64,000 nt of DNA, from positions 186,001-250,000 of the forward strand of contig JARCOQ010000063.1 in NCBI GenBank assembly GCA_029207755.1, written 5' to 3'. The DNA is from Chamaea fasciata (Eukaryota > Chordata > Aves > Passeriformes > Sylviidae). The notes below the pieces were generated by a model. That model had not been told where the DNA came from and searched no databases. It saw nothing but the letters and a program-made list of their open reading frames with translations. Shown one piece after another: positions 10,701 through 21,715 of the stretch (its first letter is position 1; every line of letters starts with the position of its first letter). The position numbers were made by a program, and so were the translations under genes.

Positions 10701-13465
10701 GCAGGTCAGCACAGAGAATGATTTTCTACAGTCCTTTGAAGAGATGCCTTGGCAGAAAACAAAGCACAGGGAGATGCATTCCCAGGAGAGGAGGGCATCT
10801 TCCCCACCTTGCAGCAGTTTCCCAAAGGAATGCCTTTCCCTTTGTAAACCCAAGCAGCTCATGCTCTAACCAACCCCAAGGGGCCTTCAGCAGCAGGACC
10901 CTCACCCTTGATGAGCAGGCTGAGCTGGAAGACGCCCTTGCCCGTGGCCCACGTGAAGAACCACACTGCTTCTCCTCCCCCTGACAGCAGGGATCAGTCC
11001 CTGCCATTGCACTCGCCCTCTCAGCCCCGCACACGTGCCCACCTTCCCGCAGCGGGCAAGGGCAGCAAGGACAGCAGTGCTCCTCAGGTGCCGGCGGGAC
11101 ACGGACAGCTGCCCAGAGGAGATGCTGACCCTCTGTGAGCCCAGCCCAGGCCGTGCAGGAGCCGGCCCAGAGCAGGGGCTGCTGCCTCGGGGCAGCTCCG
11201 CGCTGCAGCGGCCGGCCGGCAGCGGCACTCTCCCAGCTAAGGAAGGCTCCAGCCTCGGCGCTCACACCAGCCCTCAGGGCCAGGGCAGCCACCGCCACAA
11301 AGCTGCCAAAGCCCAGGCACCAGCACTGACAAGCAATGGCAAGAAGGCACGGCCACACCCAGCCCCTTCCAAGCTGCTGCCCCCACTGAGGACACAGCAG
11401 GATTGGCTTGGAGAGCAGACACACCCAGGTGCACGTCAGTGCCCTTTTGTGCCAACAGGTAATGGGAGGCAGAGAGTCAGCTGGGCTCTCTTCTCAGCCC
11501 CACCAGGTCTTATCTGAGGGCACAGGACGGGCAGCTGCTCTGGGCAAGAAGCAGCTTCAATGACTTGTGCTGTACAATCACAAAGGGCACTGAGATGAGG
11601 AGGATCATTGGGTCCAGCTATGCTGACACGTGCTCACAATACACTGTCCCTCAGAGAAGAAAGACACAAGACGTACTCATGAACCCCAGGAAGTCATCCT
11701 CATCATACTCCATCTCCTGTTGCTGAGCAGCAGCTTTGTCAGTGCTGGAGATGAAGGAACTGCCCAGGCTCCACTGCTCAGCTGGGGCAGGCCAGGCCCC
11801 TTCAGGTGACACTGCTGCTCCTGCTGCTGCAGCTTCAATAGAAGAGCCTGTGGAGATCTGAGACAACAAAAGAGTTTGTGTCAGAAAAGTGGCTGGCAGA
11901 GATTAGCCCCAGATCCCATTTTAAATGCAAGCCCTTAGGAAGGTGCTGTCAGCCAGTGACTGGGAGCTGCTGTCAGGCTCAGCTTTTTCACCTTTCTGCC
12001 CACAATTCACATTAATTCAGCCACTTCTTTCTGCTTCCCTGCCCACCTCTGCTTCCATTTTACCAAAAGAACAACCTGGCAACCAAGGCACCAAAATCCC
12101 TGACTTGAAGCAGAAACTCCACGTCCCCAGTGTGTCTCTGAAATGCTCCCAGGTAAGCACAGCCAAGAAGCTCGTGGGGACAAACCGCCCCAAAAAGCTT
12201 GTGTTGTCACATCAATACTTTTTGTGCCTGTGGGTACTTGGCGAGTCTGTGGAGGGGGACAGGTGTCCCCAGACCACAGCGTCCCCTACGTATCCACCAA
12301 GGCTGAGCGCAGTGCCTTTGACATGCTCCCTCCTCTGCAGACAGGGAACCTTCCTGCTCCAGGCTGGCCTCTATCAGAATCCCAGCAAGCTGGGGCCTAA
12401 ACATGGCAGCTCAAAGCCCATTTTCCAGCTGTCACTGGCTGAGGGGAATGGCTAGGTCTGGCAGGACTGCAGCACTCGGCATCCTCAGCCACCAACAGCA
12501 AGAGCTGGCTGCTCAGAAACTTGCAGCTCTGCCTCGCACTAAAGACAGCACCCTCCAGAAGTGGCACTTACCGTCTTGGAAAGTTGCGGCTGTGGTGTGA
12601 CCACAGCTGGAGCCTTGTGGTCATTTGGCTCCTCGTTGGCTTCTTGTCCAGGAGCAGAGGAAGCCGGAGGGGAGTCTGTTCTTCCTTCAGTGATCTGTGG
12701 ACAGACAGGAGCGTGAGATACAGGCTCATTTAGAACCTTCCTTCTCTTCAGCTCTAGAACCAGCTCTACTAAGCACAAATCATCAACTTGGAGAGCAAGG
12801 ATATTCTAAGTCCCTCAGACTAAATTCTAATGGGCTGATTCAACTGGACTTGGCAAATTGCTCTGAATTAGATATTCCCCCCTGGCTACTATCAGGAAGC
12901 AACGTTCTCTCAGCAAAACTGGACTTTTAGTTCTTTTAAAGCTCTGGAATGGAAAATTAGGAAATAGCCGGTGATGCCTTTGCTCTTGCTGCTGTAGACA
13001 TGGAAATGGATTTTCTTGCAGCCTACTCAGCTGGCCCTCTACACTCTACTGCCACAGGCCAAGCTCACAGCTTGCTGCACAATTTTAAACACCAGGAACA
13101 TCAAATGTGCCTTTCTTACTCACCTCAGCATCAGCACCTCTGAATACCCGGCTCAGGTGACCTGCAGTGGGCAAGGGAAAATTAAGCAGATGCTTTGAGA
13201 AAACTGGAGACAACCAGAGCATTTTTAGAAGATCTTCCAAGAAGGCCTCCCAGTCTACATTTTCAGAGTTGTCCTGCTTGACCCAGCAAATGGAGGAAAT
13301 GACAGACTCTGCTGCCACAGACTCTCCCATGGAGGGAACGCAACCCCTGCAGGTTCCCTTGCAAATGCTGCCCGCACGGCCGTGGCTACAGACAGCCCGT
13401 TTTGAGCTGAACGTGTTGACAGCACCTTTACCCAAGTGGCATCCAAAAGGTCTTTCTGTTTCCAA
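4754..13465 (-). CDS. PAK3L: PAK3-like serine/threonine kinase (group I PAK, passerine-amplified type)
   Basis: Exons in transcription order: 13124-13161 or up to 13465 (tentative), 12572-12694, 11677-11857, 10459-10522, 9858-9906, 8985-9097, 8210-8327, 7424-7523, 6786-6979, 5300-5437 and 4754-4870 (stop TAG). The last ten total 1197 nt, exactly 399 codons including the stop, and every junction keeps phase. Motifs seen: P-loop GRGAFGEV, VAIKK lysine, hinge [37 protein letters not shown], and a C-terminal [17 protein letters not shown] that matches the group I PAK tail. Exons 12572-12694 and 11677-11857 correspond to the acidic/proline linker before the kinase. The polypyrimidine tract of the last acceptor is the A-run at about 4880. 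No CRIB/autoinhibitory domain is visible. PAKs phosphorylate cytoskeletal and signalling targets under Rac/Cdc42, and without CRIB that control may be lost (inference). The copy looks translatable, but expression is unproven. Confidence 0.88.
10523..11676 (-). other. GC-rich intron of the PAK3-like gene with a long open frame
   Basis: Between exons 11677-11857 and 10459-10522 lies a GC-rich intron that contains an (AAC)n run. A 232-codon minus-strand open frame (10726-11424) is Cys/Trp/Leu/Ala-rich with one hydrophobic stretch near its start. I see no known domain. The flanking exons join in phase without it, so I treat it as non-coding intron. Confidence 0.55.
10647..10669. repeat. (AAC)n microsatellite
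   Basis: About seven uninterrupted AAC trinucleotides inside a PAK3-like intron. Confidence 0.9.
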
Positions 13466-13499
13466 ATCAACTCAATGCCCAAGAAAGAGCAGGAAGACA

Positions 13500-14540
13500 T
13501 ACAAAAGGCAAGTTAGGTGACACCCAGGGAAAACCTCTACTTACGTGCCAGGTGAGTCAGGAAATAGGTGGAATATCCAACTCCATAAACGGAGCAAACT
13601 ACAGCAGCCAGTTGCCCAATCATTGTGGCAACTGCTGTGCAAGTTTGCCAACTGTTCTCTAACACTATCAAAAAGCAAGTCTCCTGTCAGTGTTCACGTG
13701 CCCACTGACAGTCGCCTCAAGTTGCAAGACGCTCCTGCACTGAGCAAGCTCAAGAGCTGCTCTGACACCCCTGAGGCCTTCCATGCAGCAAGGCAACCTT
13801 GTGATGTCACCACGTCCACGTGGCAACCGTGCCCTGACATCACAAAGCAAACGCTCTGCCTTGGTCTGTGAGTTGATACAGATGGAGAGACTGATGTTTG
13901 TGTAGGCCTAGGCTGCATTTTTACCTCTTTCCCCGCTCAGCTGCCTGTTTCAGCTCTTGTTTCTCCCCCTGTGCCCCCTGTGTCCCCTGTCGCTGTGCTG
14001 GGTCCGAGCTGGCGGCCGGGCCGGGCGGAGCAGCAGTTCCAGCCCCGGGTGTCCCTGGAGCGCTGGGAGCTGCCGGTGGCCCCAGGCACTGTCCCCTGAG
14101 CCAGTGCCATCTGCTGTCCTTGTCCAGGGGTGCTGCTCTGCAGGGGGGAAAGCAAGGATGGAGTGAAAGGTTTTGAAGATGGGGCGGCTGGAATCCCTCT
14201 GCTTAGAGTTCTTTTTAAAGATATATGGACTTGAACATAGAGAGGGATAATTATATGGATATTTATACATGTGGGTATGTGCTATTTGTATGGGAATATT
14301 TCTATCTATATGTTGTTATATTTATAAATGTATGCTATGTATTTTTGTGTCTGTATATATGCATACGTCTTTGTAATAACATATGTATATATGGATGTAA
14401 GTATATGTATATGTAAGTACACTGTTCTATGTGTGTTTAATTCTATTTCCTATGAATACAGTGGTGTAGGTATTTCTATTTATGCAGTTGGAGTTATATG
14501 GCTCTTTAAATAGGTATATTGGTATTCCTAGAAGTAAATA
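13500..14540. other. Upstream flank of the PAK3-like gene
   Basis: 13.5-13.9 kb is unique DNA with no recognisable exon. 13.94-14.16 kb is a GC-rich block that could be a promoter or untranslated first exon of the PAK3-like gene, but no ATG in phase with the first confident exon is seen there. From 14.2 kb the DNA is strongly AT-rich with TATG/TATA runs. Confidence 0.4.
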
Positions 14541-14855
14541 TGTTGAGGAATGGCTACATGACCAAGGCCACGTAGACATGAGAGAGCTTTGCTGAAATCA
14601 CTTGCACAGAAGCCTGCGAGGTCAGCATGACCCTGAATGCAGCTGTGTTACCATAACAAAGCCTTGGAGTTGAGAAGTTTGAGGGAGAAGCTTAGTGATA
14701 ACAAGTATATAGTTTTCTTTTACTGTAACCAATCAAATGTTAACAAGTGTGCATAATAAGAAGTAGCCTCAATATAATGTGTGCCTTTTGATCAAGAAAG
14801 TGAGGCTTGCTTATAAATCATATTGATTATGTGCGATCTTCCCACGTACGAGAAA
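14541..14855 (+). mobile_element. Endogenous retrovirus LTR fragment (same family as 49052-49446)
   Basis: It starts TGTTGAGGAATGGCTACATG and shares with the 49-kb copy the blocks GTAGACATGAGAGAGCTTTG, AGGTCAGCATG-like, and GAGGGAGAAGC in the same order and spacing. It also carries a CCAATCA box. The 3' end is lost, because homology fades near the GCGATCTTCCCAC stretch. No internal viral sequence follows, so it is a truncated solo LTR. Confidence 0.65.
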
Positions 14856-14859
14856 GAGC

Positions 14860-17770
14860 AATATAAATATATCTAGCTTTATATTTACACATGTGCATTT
14901 ACTTCTGTATTTTGAGGTGGGTGTATCTGGGTGTATCTTTTTATTTCAGCAGGTATGGAGATGTATAGTTGCATCATTGTATCGATTGAGATCTTCCTAG
15001 AGGACTGTTTAGATAGAAATACTGATATTTTTGTATTCCTAGATGGGCTTTAGGCTTGCAGTAATATGTAATAAATTAAGTTGCTAAACACCTAATTGAT
15101 CTTTGTGTCTAAGTGAGTTGTTGTAGATGTTGGCAATAAATTAAGGTTTTCTTAACTGAAGTGGATATTTGTATATTTTTACATAGCATTGTTGTAAAAA
15201 TCTAATAAATCCCTTTTTTAACTTAAATTGAGATATATAGTTAAATTAAATATATCGTTGTATATTGTCAGCACAGTAGAAGCAATTTGTAATAAATGAC
15301 ATTTTTCATGTGAAATCAATTCTTGTGCATTTGTCGATCAGCAGTGCAGCTGTAGGAATCTGCAAGAAATTACAATTGTCAACTGCGATGGGTGTTTTGT
15401 GATTTGTGCTGTCCAGAGCAATGAGCAGTTGTAAATATTGGAGGATTTTGGCTGTGAAAATCTCCATCCATGCCCAGCACATGCCCCACTTTCACTCAGG
15501 CTGGGCAGGGCAGCTGCAGATTTGGGATGGCAGCAGAGCCACACCTTGGCTGAGAACTCGCTGCAAAGGCAGCTGAGAAAACTCCGGGATTCCACGGAGC
15601 ATCCAGCTCCAACCAGAGCCACCCAGGGAGGACAAATCCACCCGCCATGCCACAGGCAGCTCTTCAGGAAGCGCTCCAAGTGTCCCTCTGAAGGTCATCC
15701 TGGAGCCCAGGAGCCAACAGGGATCCTGAGCCAGCTCCGCTGCCTTTGGCAGCACTTGGCAAATGAGCTGCAGCAAGGGGGAGGCCGCAGGGCTGTGAGT
15801 GCTGCAGGCTGGGGATGAAGGAAGGGCCATGGACACCTGTGCTGACATGACCCAGAATCCACAAGGATTCTGGGGGAGAACTGGCAAGCAACAAGTTCCC
15901 ACAGCCACGACAGTGATGGAAGCCCTTGCTGTGAAGTTCCCTGGAGGAACTCCCAGGGGAGTTGCTGCTATAAGAACTAGTACCAGAAGGCACAAATGTA
16001 GTAACACTAGGAGATGGCCTCTAGGACCCACAGGCAATAGCTTAGGAAAAGATCAACTATATATTTGATATATTCTTTTGATTATGGCATATCAGAATAT
16101 ATAATATGCAGCATTATATTTGATAAATTGCATATATGATACAAATAAATATGTACCATTGAGTGCATTTTCATAAATATTTTCATTTCATATAGATTTG
16201 ATATATTCTTCCCACTTGGGGGAGTGAAGATGTACTGCTGTTGAGAACCTTCTGCCCACACAGCAGTCAGGCCACAGGGCTGTGCATGCACACCCACCCA
16301 CCGTCCTTGTTCTTCTCGGCATCTTGGGGCTGCTGTTGGCACAGAACTGGGATGAATTGAACTCGACACACCTGTCCATGTCCAGCCTGTCATCAACGCT
16401 GATGTGACAGGGCACAACACACAGCTCTCAAATCACTCACATTATCACACATGCTTTCATTCCTGCTGGGGAATGGGGAACTTAGAAACACCAAAGACAC
16501 AGAAAAGAGGTGGAAAAAGTTGGGATCTTTGGTACACTGCTGCTACCCTCATGGAGGAACATTTGTTGGGTTTTTTAAGGTCATAACTTTCCAAAAACTA
16601 GCAAAGCGGCTCAGCATCGGTCACCCAGTTGTGAACAGTTTTCTTGACTTGGCAAAACTGCAGTGCTAACTGCGGACTCCGTCCTTGGTTCAAACCACCT
16701 GCCCTGACCTGCAGACAAAAGCACCAGCACCAGCAGAAACTACATCAGCCACTTTTCTCAAAAAGCTCTCTTCAATATGTGAGAGGAAAGGAAAACATAT
16801 CAGACAGTGTGGATTAATGACAAGACTCTGAGCAACAGTTAAAAAGCAAAGGGCCGCAGCTTCTCTGGGACACCCCTCGTGCTCCAAGGCAGCCAGGCCG
16901 CCCTGGCTGCCCGGGACCCTGCGCTCCACGGGCTCTGCAGAGCTGCACAGCGGGGAGGCAGCCTCGGGCACCTCAGGCCCTGGGCACCAGTGGCCTTCTT
17001 GGTCTGGACGGCTGCCTCTGGGCAAATGCAGCCTGCTGGCCCTCTGCTCTCGGCCCTAGCCTGGCCTTGCAGGGCTAATCCTGCTCCCGGTCTGAAACGT
17101 GCTCAAGGGGGATTTGTTTGTTTCCAGCTTTCCAGGGCATTGATTTGCACCACAACATACTGAAGGACTAAGGCCTGAACAACAGGTCCTGAGCTAAATC
17201 TGCCCTCTGGATGACCCTTCCAACCAAATGTTCAATGGATCTGCTCCTTAACCAAGTCTTACTATCAATAGGATCGATGCATTCATTCATTGGTGAAACA
17301 CATCTTTATCTTTCAGCATGAAGAAATCAGACAAGGCTACATCTGGCCTTGCTTCCTCCTTGAGCCCTGGACAGGCTCAGGGAGAAAATAAGAGGAGAAG
17401 GAAATCAGATCTCCTGCCCCAGAAGGTCTGTCAGATTGCTCGTTCACCACCGTCAAAGCTGGGCTACTCTCACAGTGCAGTCAGAAGCCTGGTGGCCAAG
17501 AAAGGGGGAGGCAGTGTAGGATTTCCTAGTTCCTCGCAGTGACTTTCCCGAGCTTTGCTGGGACAGCTTTCCCCACCTGATGAGTGGATCTGGATGAAGG
17601 ATAAATAAAAAGGGTGTCTGCTGATGTATCTTTCTTAACCACTAGAGGCAACCTTTTGTACCAGTGATAAGGTGCATTGCTTACCTTCTTCTTTTCTGAT
17701 TTGCCTTTGCACTCCTGCATGATAGTAAATTACACTGTTGCTTCAGCTGGTGTCTGTGTCTGTGTCTGTG
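14860..17770. other. Intergenic DNA, no gene recognised
   Basis: 14.86-15.33 and 16.05-16.2 kb are AT-rich. 15.4-16.04 and 16.85-17.1 kb are GC-richer and carry overlapping open frames on both strands (up to 181 codons on minus at 15492-16037). None shows a recognisable domain or splice arrangement. Confidence 0.45.
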
Positions 17771-17778
17771 ACTCTCCC

Positions 17779-18189
17779 TGTTGCAGACAAGTAAAAAATG
17801 TTATTAAAGAAAGGTCTTATGGAATATGGATGAGGCCATGCTACTTCAGCTAAGCAGCTAGCAATAGCCTGCAAGCTCCCAGTTGAAAACTGTTTAGAGA
17901 AAGAGAAGTTTGTTCACACAACAACCTATTCTTAGGGAGAAAAACAAGTGCATCTGCATAAATATTAGCTCTGTTCCATCAGAACCCACCAAGGAAAAAT
18001 GTAAACAACCTGAAACTTAGCACATACACACAAATGACCTTCTGACCAATAAACGAGGCAGTAAGAAAACTACCAGTCAATGGGTGCTGCACATGAGGTC
18101 CCTGAAAACTGGATAAAATAAGTGATGTGAATAAAGAATTGGCTTTATCGGCATGAAGGATATGGAGTCTCGGCTGATTCATTACAACA
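17779..18189 (+). mobile_element. Solo LTR of a class II (ERVK-type) endogenous retrovirus
   Basis: The element starts TGTTGCAG and ends TTACAACA, so its termini form the TGTTG/CAACA inverted repeat. It is flanked by a perfect 6-bp direct repeat TCTCCC at 17773-17778 and 18190-18195. Inside, in plus orientation, are a TATA-like ATAAAA, an AATAAA poly(A) signal at about 18130 and a GGAGTCTCGGCTGATT stretch of LTR-end type. A 6-bp target duplication is typical of class II elements. There is no internal region, so it arose by LTR-LTR recombination. The intact duplication suggests a fairly recent insertion. Confidence 0.8.
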
Positions 18190-18195
18190 TCTCCC

Positions 18196-19430
18196 CACCA
18201 CCAAAACAAACACACAGCCAGTTGAGCACAAGACCTGCCTCTCTGCCAGCCCATTTCTCGGAAAACACCCCTGATTGCCATCTCTGCAAGTGCAATCCCC
18301 ACTTTCCAACTACCTTTTCTGCAGCCAGGTGAGAAAAGTCGTCGCTCCCAGCTCCGGACACCTCCAGAAACCAACTGCTTTCAGCAGTCACAAGCCTGAA
18401 ATATCAACTTCCTTACTGAACCAGCCCACTGGGAGCTCACACAGGGAGGCCTTTTGTCCAAGGATACCCACACAAGAGCTCGAGGCTGGAGCAGTTTGAA
18501 ATGCAACTCCTCCCGATGTTAAACCACCCTTTATCAAATGAGCACATACCAACCTGCCCCAAAGGGAAAGCCGGCAGGAAAGAGAAGCTCTTCTCCTGCA
18601 ATAGCAAGCTCTGTGCTTCTTTCTGTTCCAGCTGGAGAGTGGAGGCCATGGGCTACTCCTCACTTTGGGAAGGAACCCTGGGAAACGGCCGGATCTGGGA
18701 GACCAGCAGAGGGAAGTTCCCCAAAAGGTACAAAAAGGTTCTCTGCAGAGGGGGAAAAAAAAAAAAATTAAAAAAAAAATTATATATATATATATATATA
18801 TAAATGAAGCATTTCAAAAAGTTCTCAGACAGAAATTTCTGCCCCAACATGACAACCCCAAAGTCTCTGTGGTCTTTCAGGACACATCATTTTTGTCAGT
18901 CCCCCAAAGCACAATCAGCTCCCCAACAAGACTTCAAGACTAAAGGACAAACCTTGCCCCCTCACCTCTCCACACCAGCCGAGGGAGTCTCTGTCCATTG
19001 CAAGATCTTTGTCAGTCTGCATTGGCAGGAGCTGGCTGCAGGAGGCATTTGCATTGGAAATCTCCCCAGATGGGGGGAAAAACAGAAGAAGCGATTCCTG
19101 AGGAAAGAAAATGGCAACATCCTTTGGGAAGACACCGGTGTGAGCTCCCTACAAGTGAAGGCCTTTCATCCCTTGCATCAAGCAACATCCATCCATGGGG
19201 CAGCACTAGCGTTTTGATGACAATGCTGACAAAATCACTGCCCCTTCCTGCTGCTGTTGCTGACTCCAAATCATGAGAGATGTTCCAACTCTGCAAAAAA
19301 CAGGCAGAGATGGCGAGAAAAAAACAGCTAGTCTGCTGAAAAGGTGACCAAAAGAATGCTTTCTCATGTCCCCTTTTCATCCTTTCCCCAGGCAAGACAA
19401 AGCAATGTCCTTTTCCTCCGTCACCGACGG
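18196..19430. other. Intergenic, upstream flank of the HSF5-like locus
   Basis: Unique DNA interrupted by an A-rich run and a (TA)n microsatellite at 18752-18803. No open frame here has a recognisable domain. Confidence 0.45.
18780..18803. repeat. (TA)n microsatellite after a poly-A run
   Basis: About twelve TA repeats directly follow A-rich sequence (about 18752-18779). The arrangement resembles a retroposon tail, but no retroposon body is recognised upstream. Confidence 0.85.
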
Positions 19431-19439
19431 TGACTCAGG

Positions 19440-20085
19440 TACAGGATGCAGCGTGGGGACAGAGTCCATCACTGCTCCCAGAGCCCGCCCTGGCCACGGG
19501 CTTCCCGTGCCCTACCGTGCCGAGCCGAGCTGTGCTGAGCCGAGCCGAGCCGAGCCGCGGCCATTGCCCTCCGGCCGTTGTGGCCACAGTCGGCGATGGA
19601 CGCCATGGCGGAGCGGCCGCTGCCCGCCGGGCTCAGCGCCGGCACCTTCCCCGCCAAGCTGTGGCGCCTGGCGAACAGCCCCTGCGTCCGCTCCGTGCGC
19701 TGGGACAGCCAGGCGCGGGGGCTGCTCATTGAGCGCTCCCTCTTGGAGCGGGAGCCGCTCGGCCCGGGCGGCTCCCAGGGGCCAGCCCCGCACACCTTCC
19801 GGGCCACGCGGTTGCGCAGCTTCCTGCGCCAGCTCAACCGCTACGGCTGCCGCTAGGTGCCGGGCCGGCCTGGCGATGCCGGCGCCTGGCGCCACTACAC
19901 CAACCCCTGGTTTCGCCGCGACCGCCCCGACCTCCTGCTCCGCATCAGGCGCCGGAGCGCGGCCAACAGGCAGCGGCCGGCGGCGGGGCGGGAGGGGCGC
20001 AGGCGCCCGCCCTGCGGCTCCCAGCAGCTCCCCAGGGCGCGGCCGCTGCCGGACGGGCGGGACGGGCGCGCTGGCTTCAAGCCGC
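19440..20085. promoter_or_regulatory. CpG island over the HSF5-like locus
   Basis: Abruptly GC- and CpG-rich sequence with a run of GAGCC pentamers at about 19518-19556, just upstream of the first in-frame ATG at 19596. The island covers the whole HSF-like coding stretch and ends about where family similarity ends. Confidence 0.7.
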
Positions 20086-20249
20086 TGCCCCGGTTTTTAG
20101 GTGTCCACTCCACTTCCTGTGGGCACTGCAGTCCCAGGGAGTTCTCTGGTTTGCGTGTCGCCGTCAGGGCTGTGAGGGGAGCAGCGGAAGCACGGCCCCA
20201 CGGGAAGGAGACAGTTTCAAAATGGACACCGGTACGAAATGGGGGGTGA
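19596..20249 (+). pseudogene. HSF5L: HSF5-like heat-shock factor DNA-binding domain with an in-frame stop
   Basis: From ATG 19596 the frame reads an HSF-type winged-helix DNA-binding domain. FPAKLWRLANSP is helix 1, VRSVRWDSQARGLLI the following strands, and FLRQLNRYGCR the recognition helix. An in-frame TAG at 19854-19856 follows. The same frame continues VPGRPGD and then HYTNPWFRRDRPDLLLRIRRR, the expected wing and C-terminal part, to a TGA at 20247-20249. The family normally has a lysine at the TAG position, so AAG to TAG is a single-base change. There is no frameshift. No oligomerisation coiled coil or activation domain follows. Best read as a broken or polymorphic copy. HSF5 itself is a testis-expressed regulator, so germline expression is the place to look. 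Confidence 0.78.
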
Positions 20250-20540
20250 GGGAGAGTGGTAAAGGTATACAAATGAACTTATTCACATGCAAACTGGGAA
20301 CAATAACGGATACAAATGAATAAGTCTTTAAATATGTCTTTAACCTAGTAAACGTGGAACAGTAACTTATGCCCCTACGGAATGGGGCATGAGCAGCTAC
20401 GAGCATTAACAAGGGTACAGGTGTGACGTAGCATTAACAATTGATACAAACATTTACAACACGGAACACTGTGATTACTTAAGTAGACACTTTATATGAA
20501 CCTTCTGTTTTGAGATTTTATTCCCCATAAAACCCTAACA

Positions 20541-21440
20541 AGCTCAAGGTCCATTTATAATAAAAAAAAAGGGTAGTCAAGCTTCCAGGACTGCAGACAC
20601 ATGGAGGTGAGACCACCCCCAAACAGGCTGAAGGTCCATTTGTAGGAGAAAAATGGGTAGTTAAGCTTCCAGGACTGCAGACACATTGAAGTGAGATCCC
20701 CAACAAGAAGCTCAAGGTCCATTTGTAGGAGAAAAACGGGGAGCAAAACTTCCAAGGTGTTCTCACTTTGATGTCTCTGCAGTTCAGGAGGTTTGACTAT
20801 CCTTGTTTTTCTCCAAAAATTGGACCTTGAGCTTGTTTGGGGTGGTCTCACTTCCATGTGTCTGCAATCCTAAAACCTGACTACTTGATGTTTTCCTACA
20901 ATAAGCCTTAAACTTGTTTAGGAGGGGGTCTCCCTTCCATATGTCTGCAGTCCTGGAAGCTTGACTACCCTTTTTTCTCCAAAAATTGGACCTTGAGCTT
21001 GTTTGGGGTGGTCTCACCTCCATGTGTCTGCAGTCCTGGAAGCTTGACTACCCTTTTTTCTCATACAAATGGACCTTGAGCTTTTTTTGGGGGGTGTCAC
21101 TTTTCTCTGTCTGCAGTCCTGGAAGCTTGACTACCATTTTTTCATTTGTAAATTGACCATAAGCTTGTTGACAGCAGACACATGAAAGTGCCACCCCTCT
21201 AAAAAGCTGCAGGTGCAATTTTTAGAGAAAAAAGGGTGGTCAAGCTTCCAGGACTGCAGACAAATGGAAGTTAGACTGCCAAAAAGAAGCTCAAGGTCCA
21301 TTTGTAGGAGATAAAAGGGTAGTCAAACCTTCAGGACTGCAGACACGTGGAAGTGAGACCACCCCCAAACAAGCTCAAGGTGTATTCATAGGAGAAAAAA
21401 GGGTACTCAAGCTTCCAGGACTGCAGACACATCCAAGTGG
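20541..21440. repeat. ~84-bp satellite, monomers in 3 + 5 + 3 alternating orientation
   Basis: Eleven monomers of about 83-86 bp share the blocks AAGCTCAAGGTCCATTTGTA, GGGTAGTCAAGCTTCCAGGA and CTGCAGACACATGG. Units at about 20541, 20626 and 20709 face one way. Units centred near 20823, 20903, 20989, 21072 and 21155 are reverse-complemented. Units at about 21203, 21289 and 21371 face the first way again. The inner copies match one another closely. Each full monomer carries HindIII (AAGCTT) and PstI (CTGCAG) sites. Confidence 0.9.
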
Positions 21441-21461
21441 GTTGCTGCATGGGCCAGTGTT

Positions 21462-21545
21462 TTTTTGTTTGCTTGTTTTTCTTTTTTTTTCCTCCTCTTT
21501 TTTTTTTCTTTTTATTTTTCCTTTTTCTTTTTTTTTTTTTTTTTC
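21462..21545. repeat. T-rich pyrimidine tract
   Basis: Nearly pure T with scattered C, between the satellite array and a LINE-like fragment. It generates Phe-rich open frames in all three plus frames, which are not genes. Confidence 0.9.
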
Positions 21546-21559
21546 CCCAACAACCTCCT

Positions 21560-21715
21560 GGAGTACTACAGGAAAAGGGCAGAATTGCTGGACAGTGCCC
21601 AGTCAAAAAGGGACCTGGGGGTGCTTGTTACAGCAGCTGAACATGATCCAGCATTGTGCCCTTGTGGCTACAAAGGCCAACAGACTTTTGCAAATATTAA
21701 GAATATGCTAAATTT
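21560..21715 (+). mobile_element. Degenerate CR1-like LINE reverse transcriptase fragment
   Basis: A short stretch whose translation, split over two frames, resembles the conserved C-terminal part of avian CR1-type reverse transcriptase. At the DNA level it keeps the GACCTGGGGGTGCTTGTTAC and GCTGAACATGATCCAGCATT blocks. It is frameshifted and truncated at both ends. A related avian retroelement could also explain it. Confidence 0.5.

Noticed and set aside
15492..16037. 181-codon minus-strand open frame
   Set aside because: It has no recognisable domain, overlapping open frames exist on the other strand, and no splice context is seen.
17195..17245. Possible CR1 tail (GATGACCCTTCCAACCAAAT)
   Set aside because: The match is too short, and no terminal repeat or upstream CR1 body can be seen.
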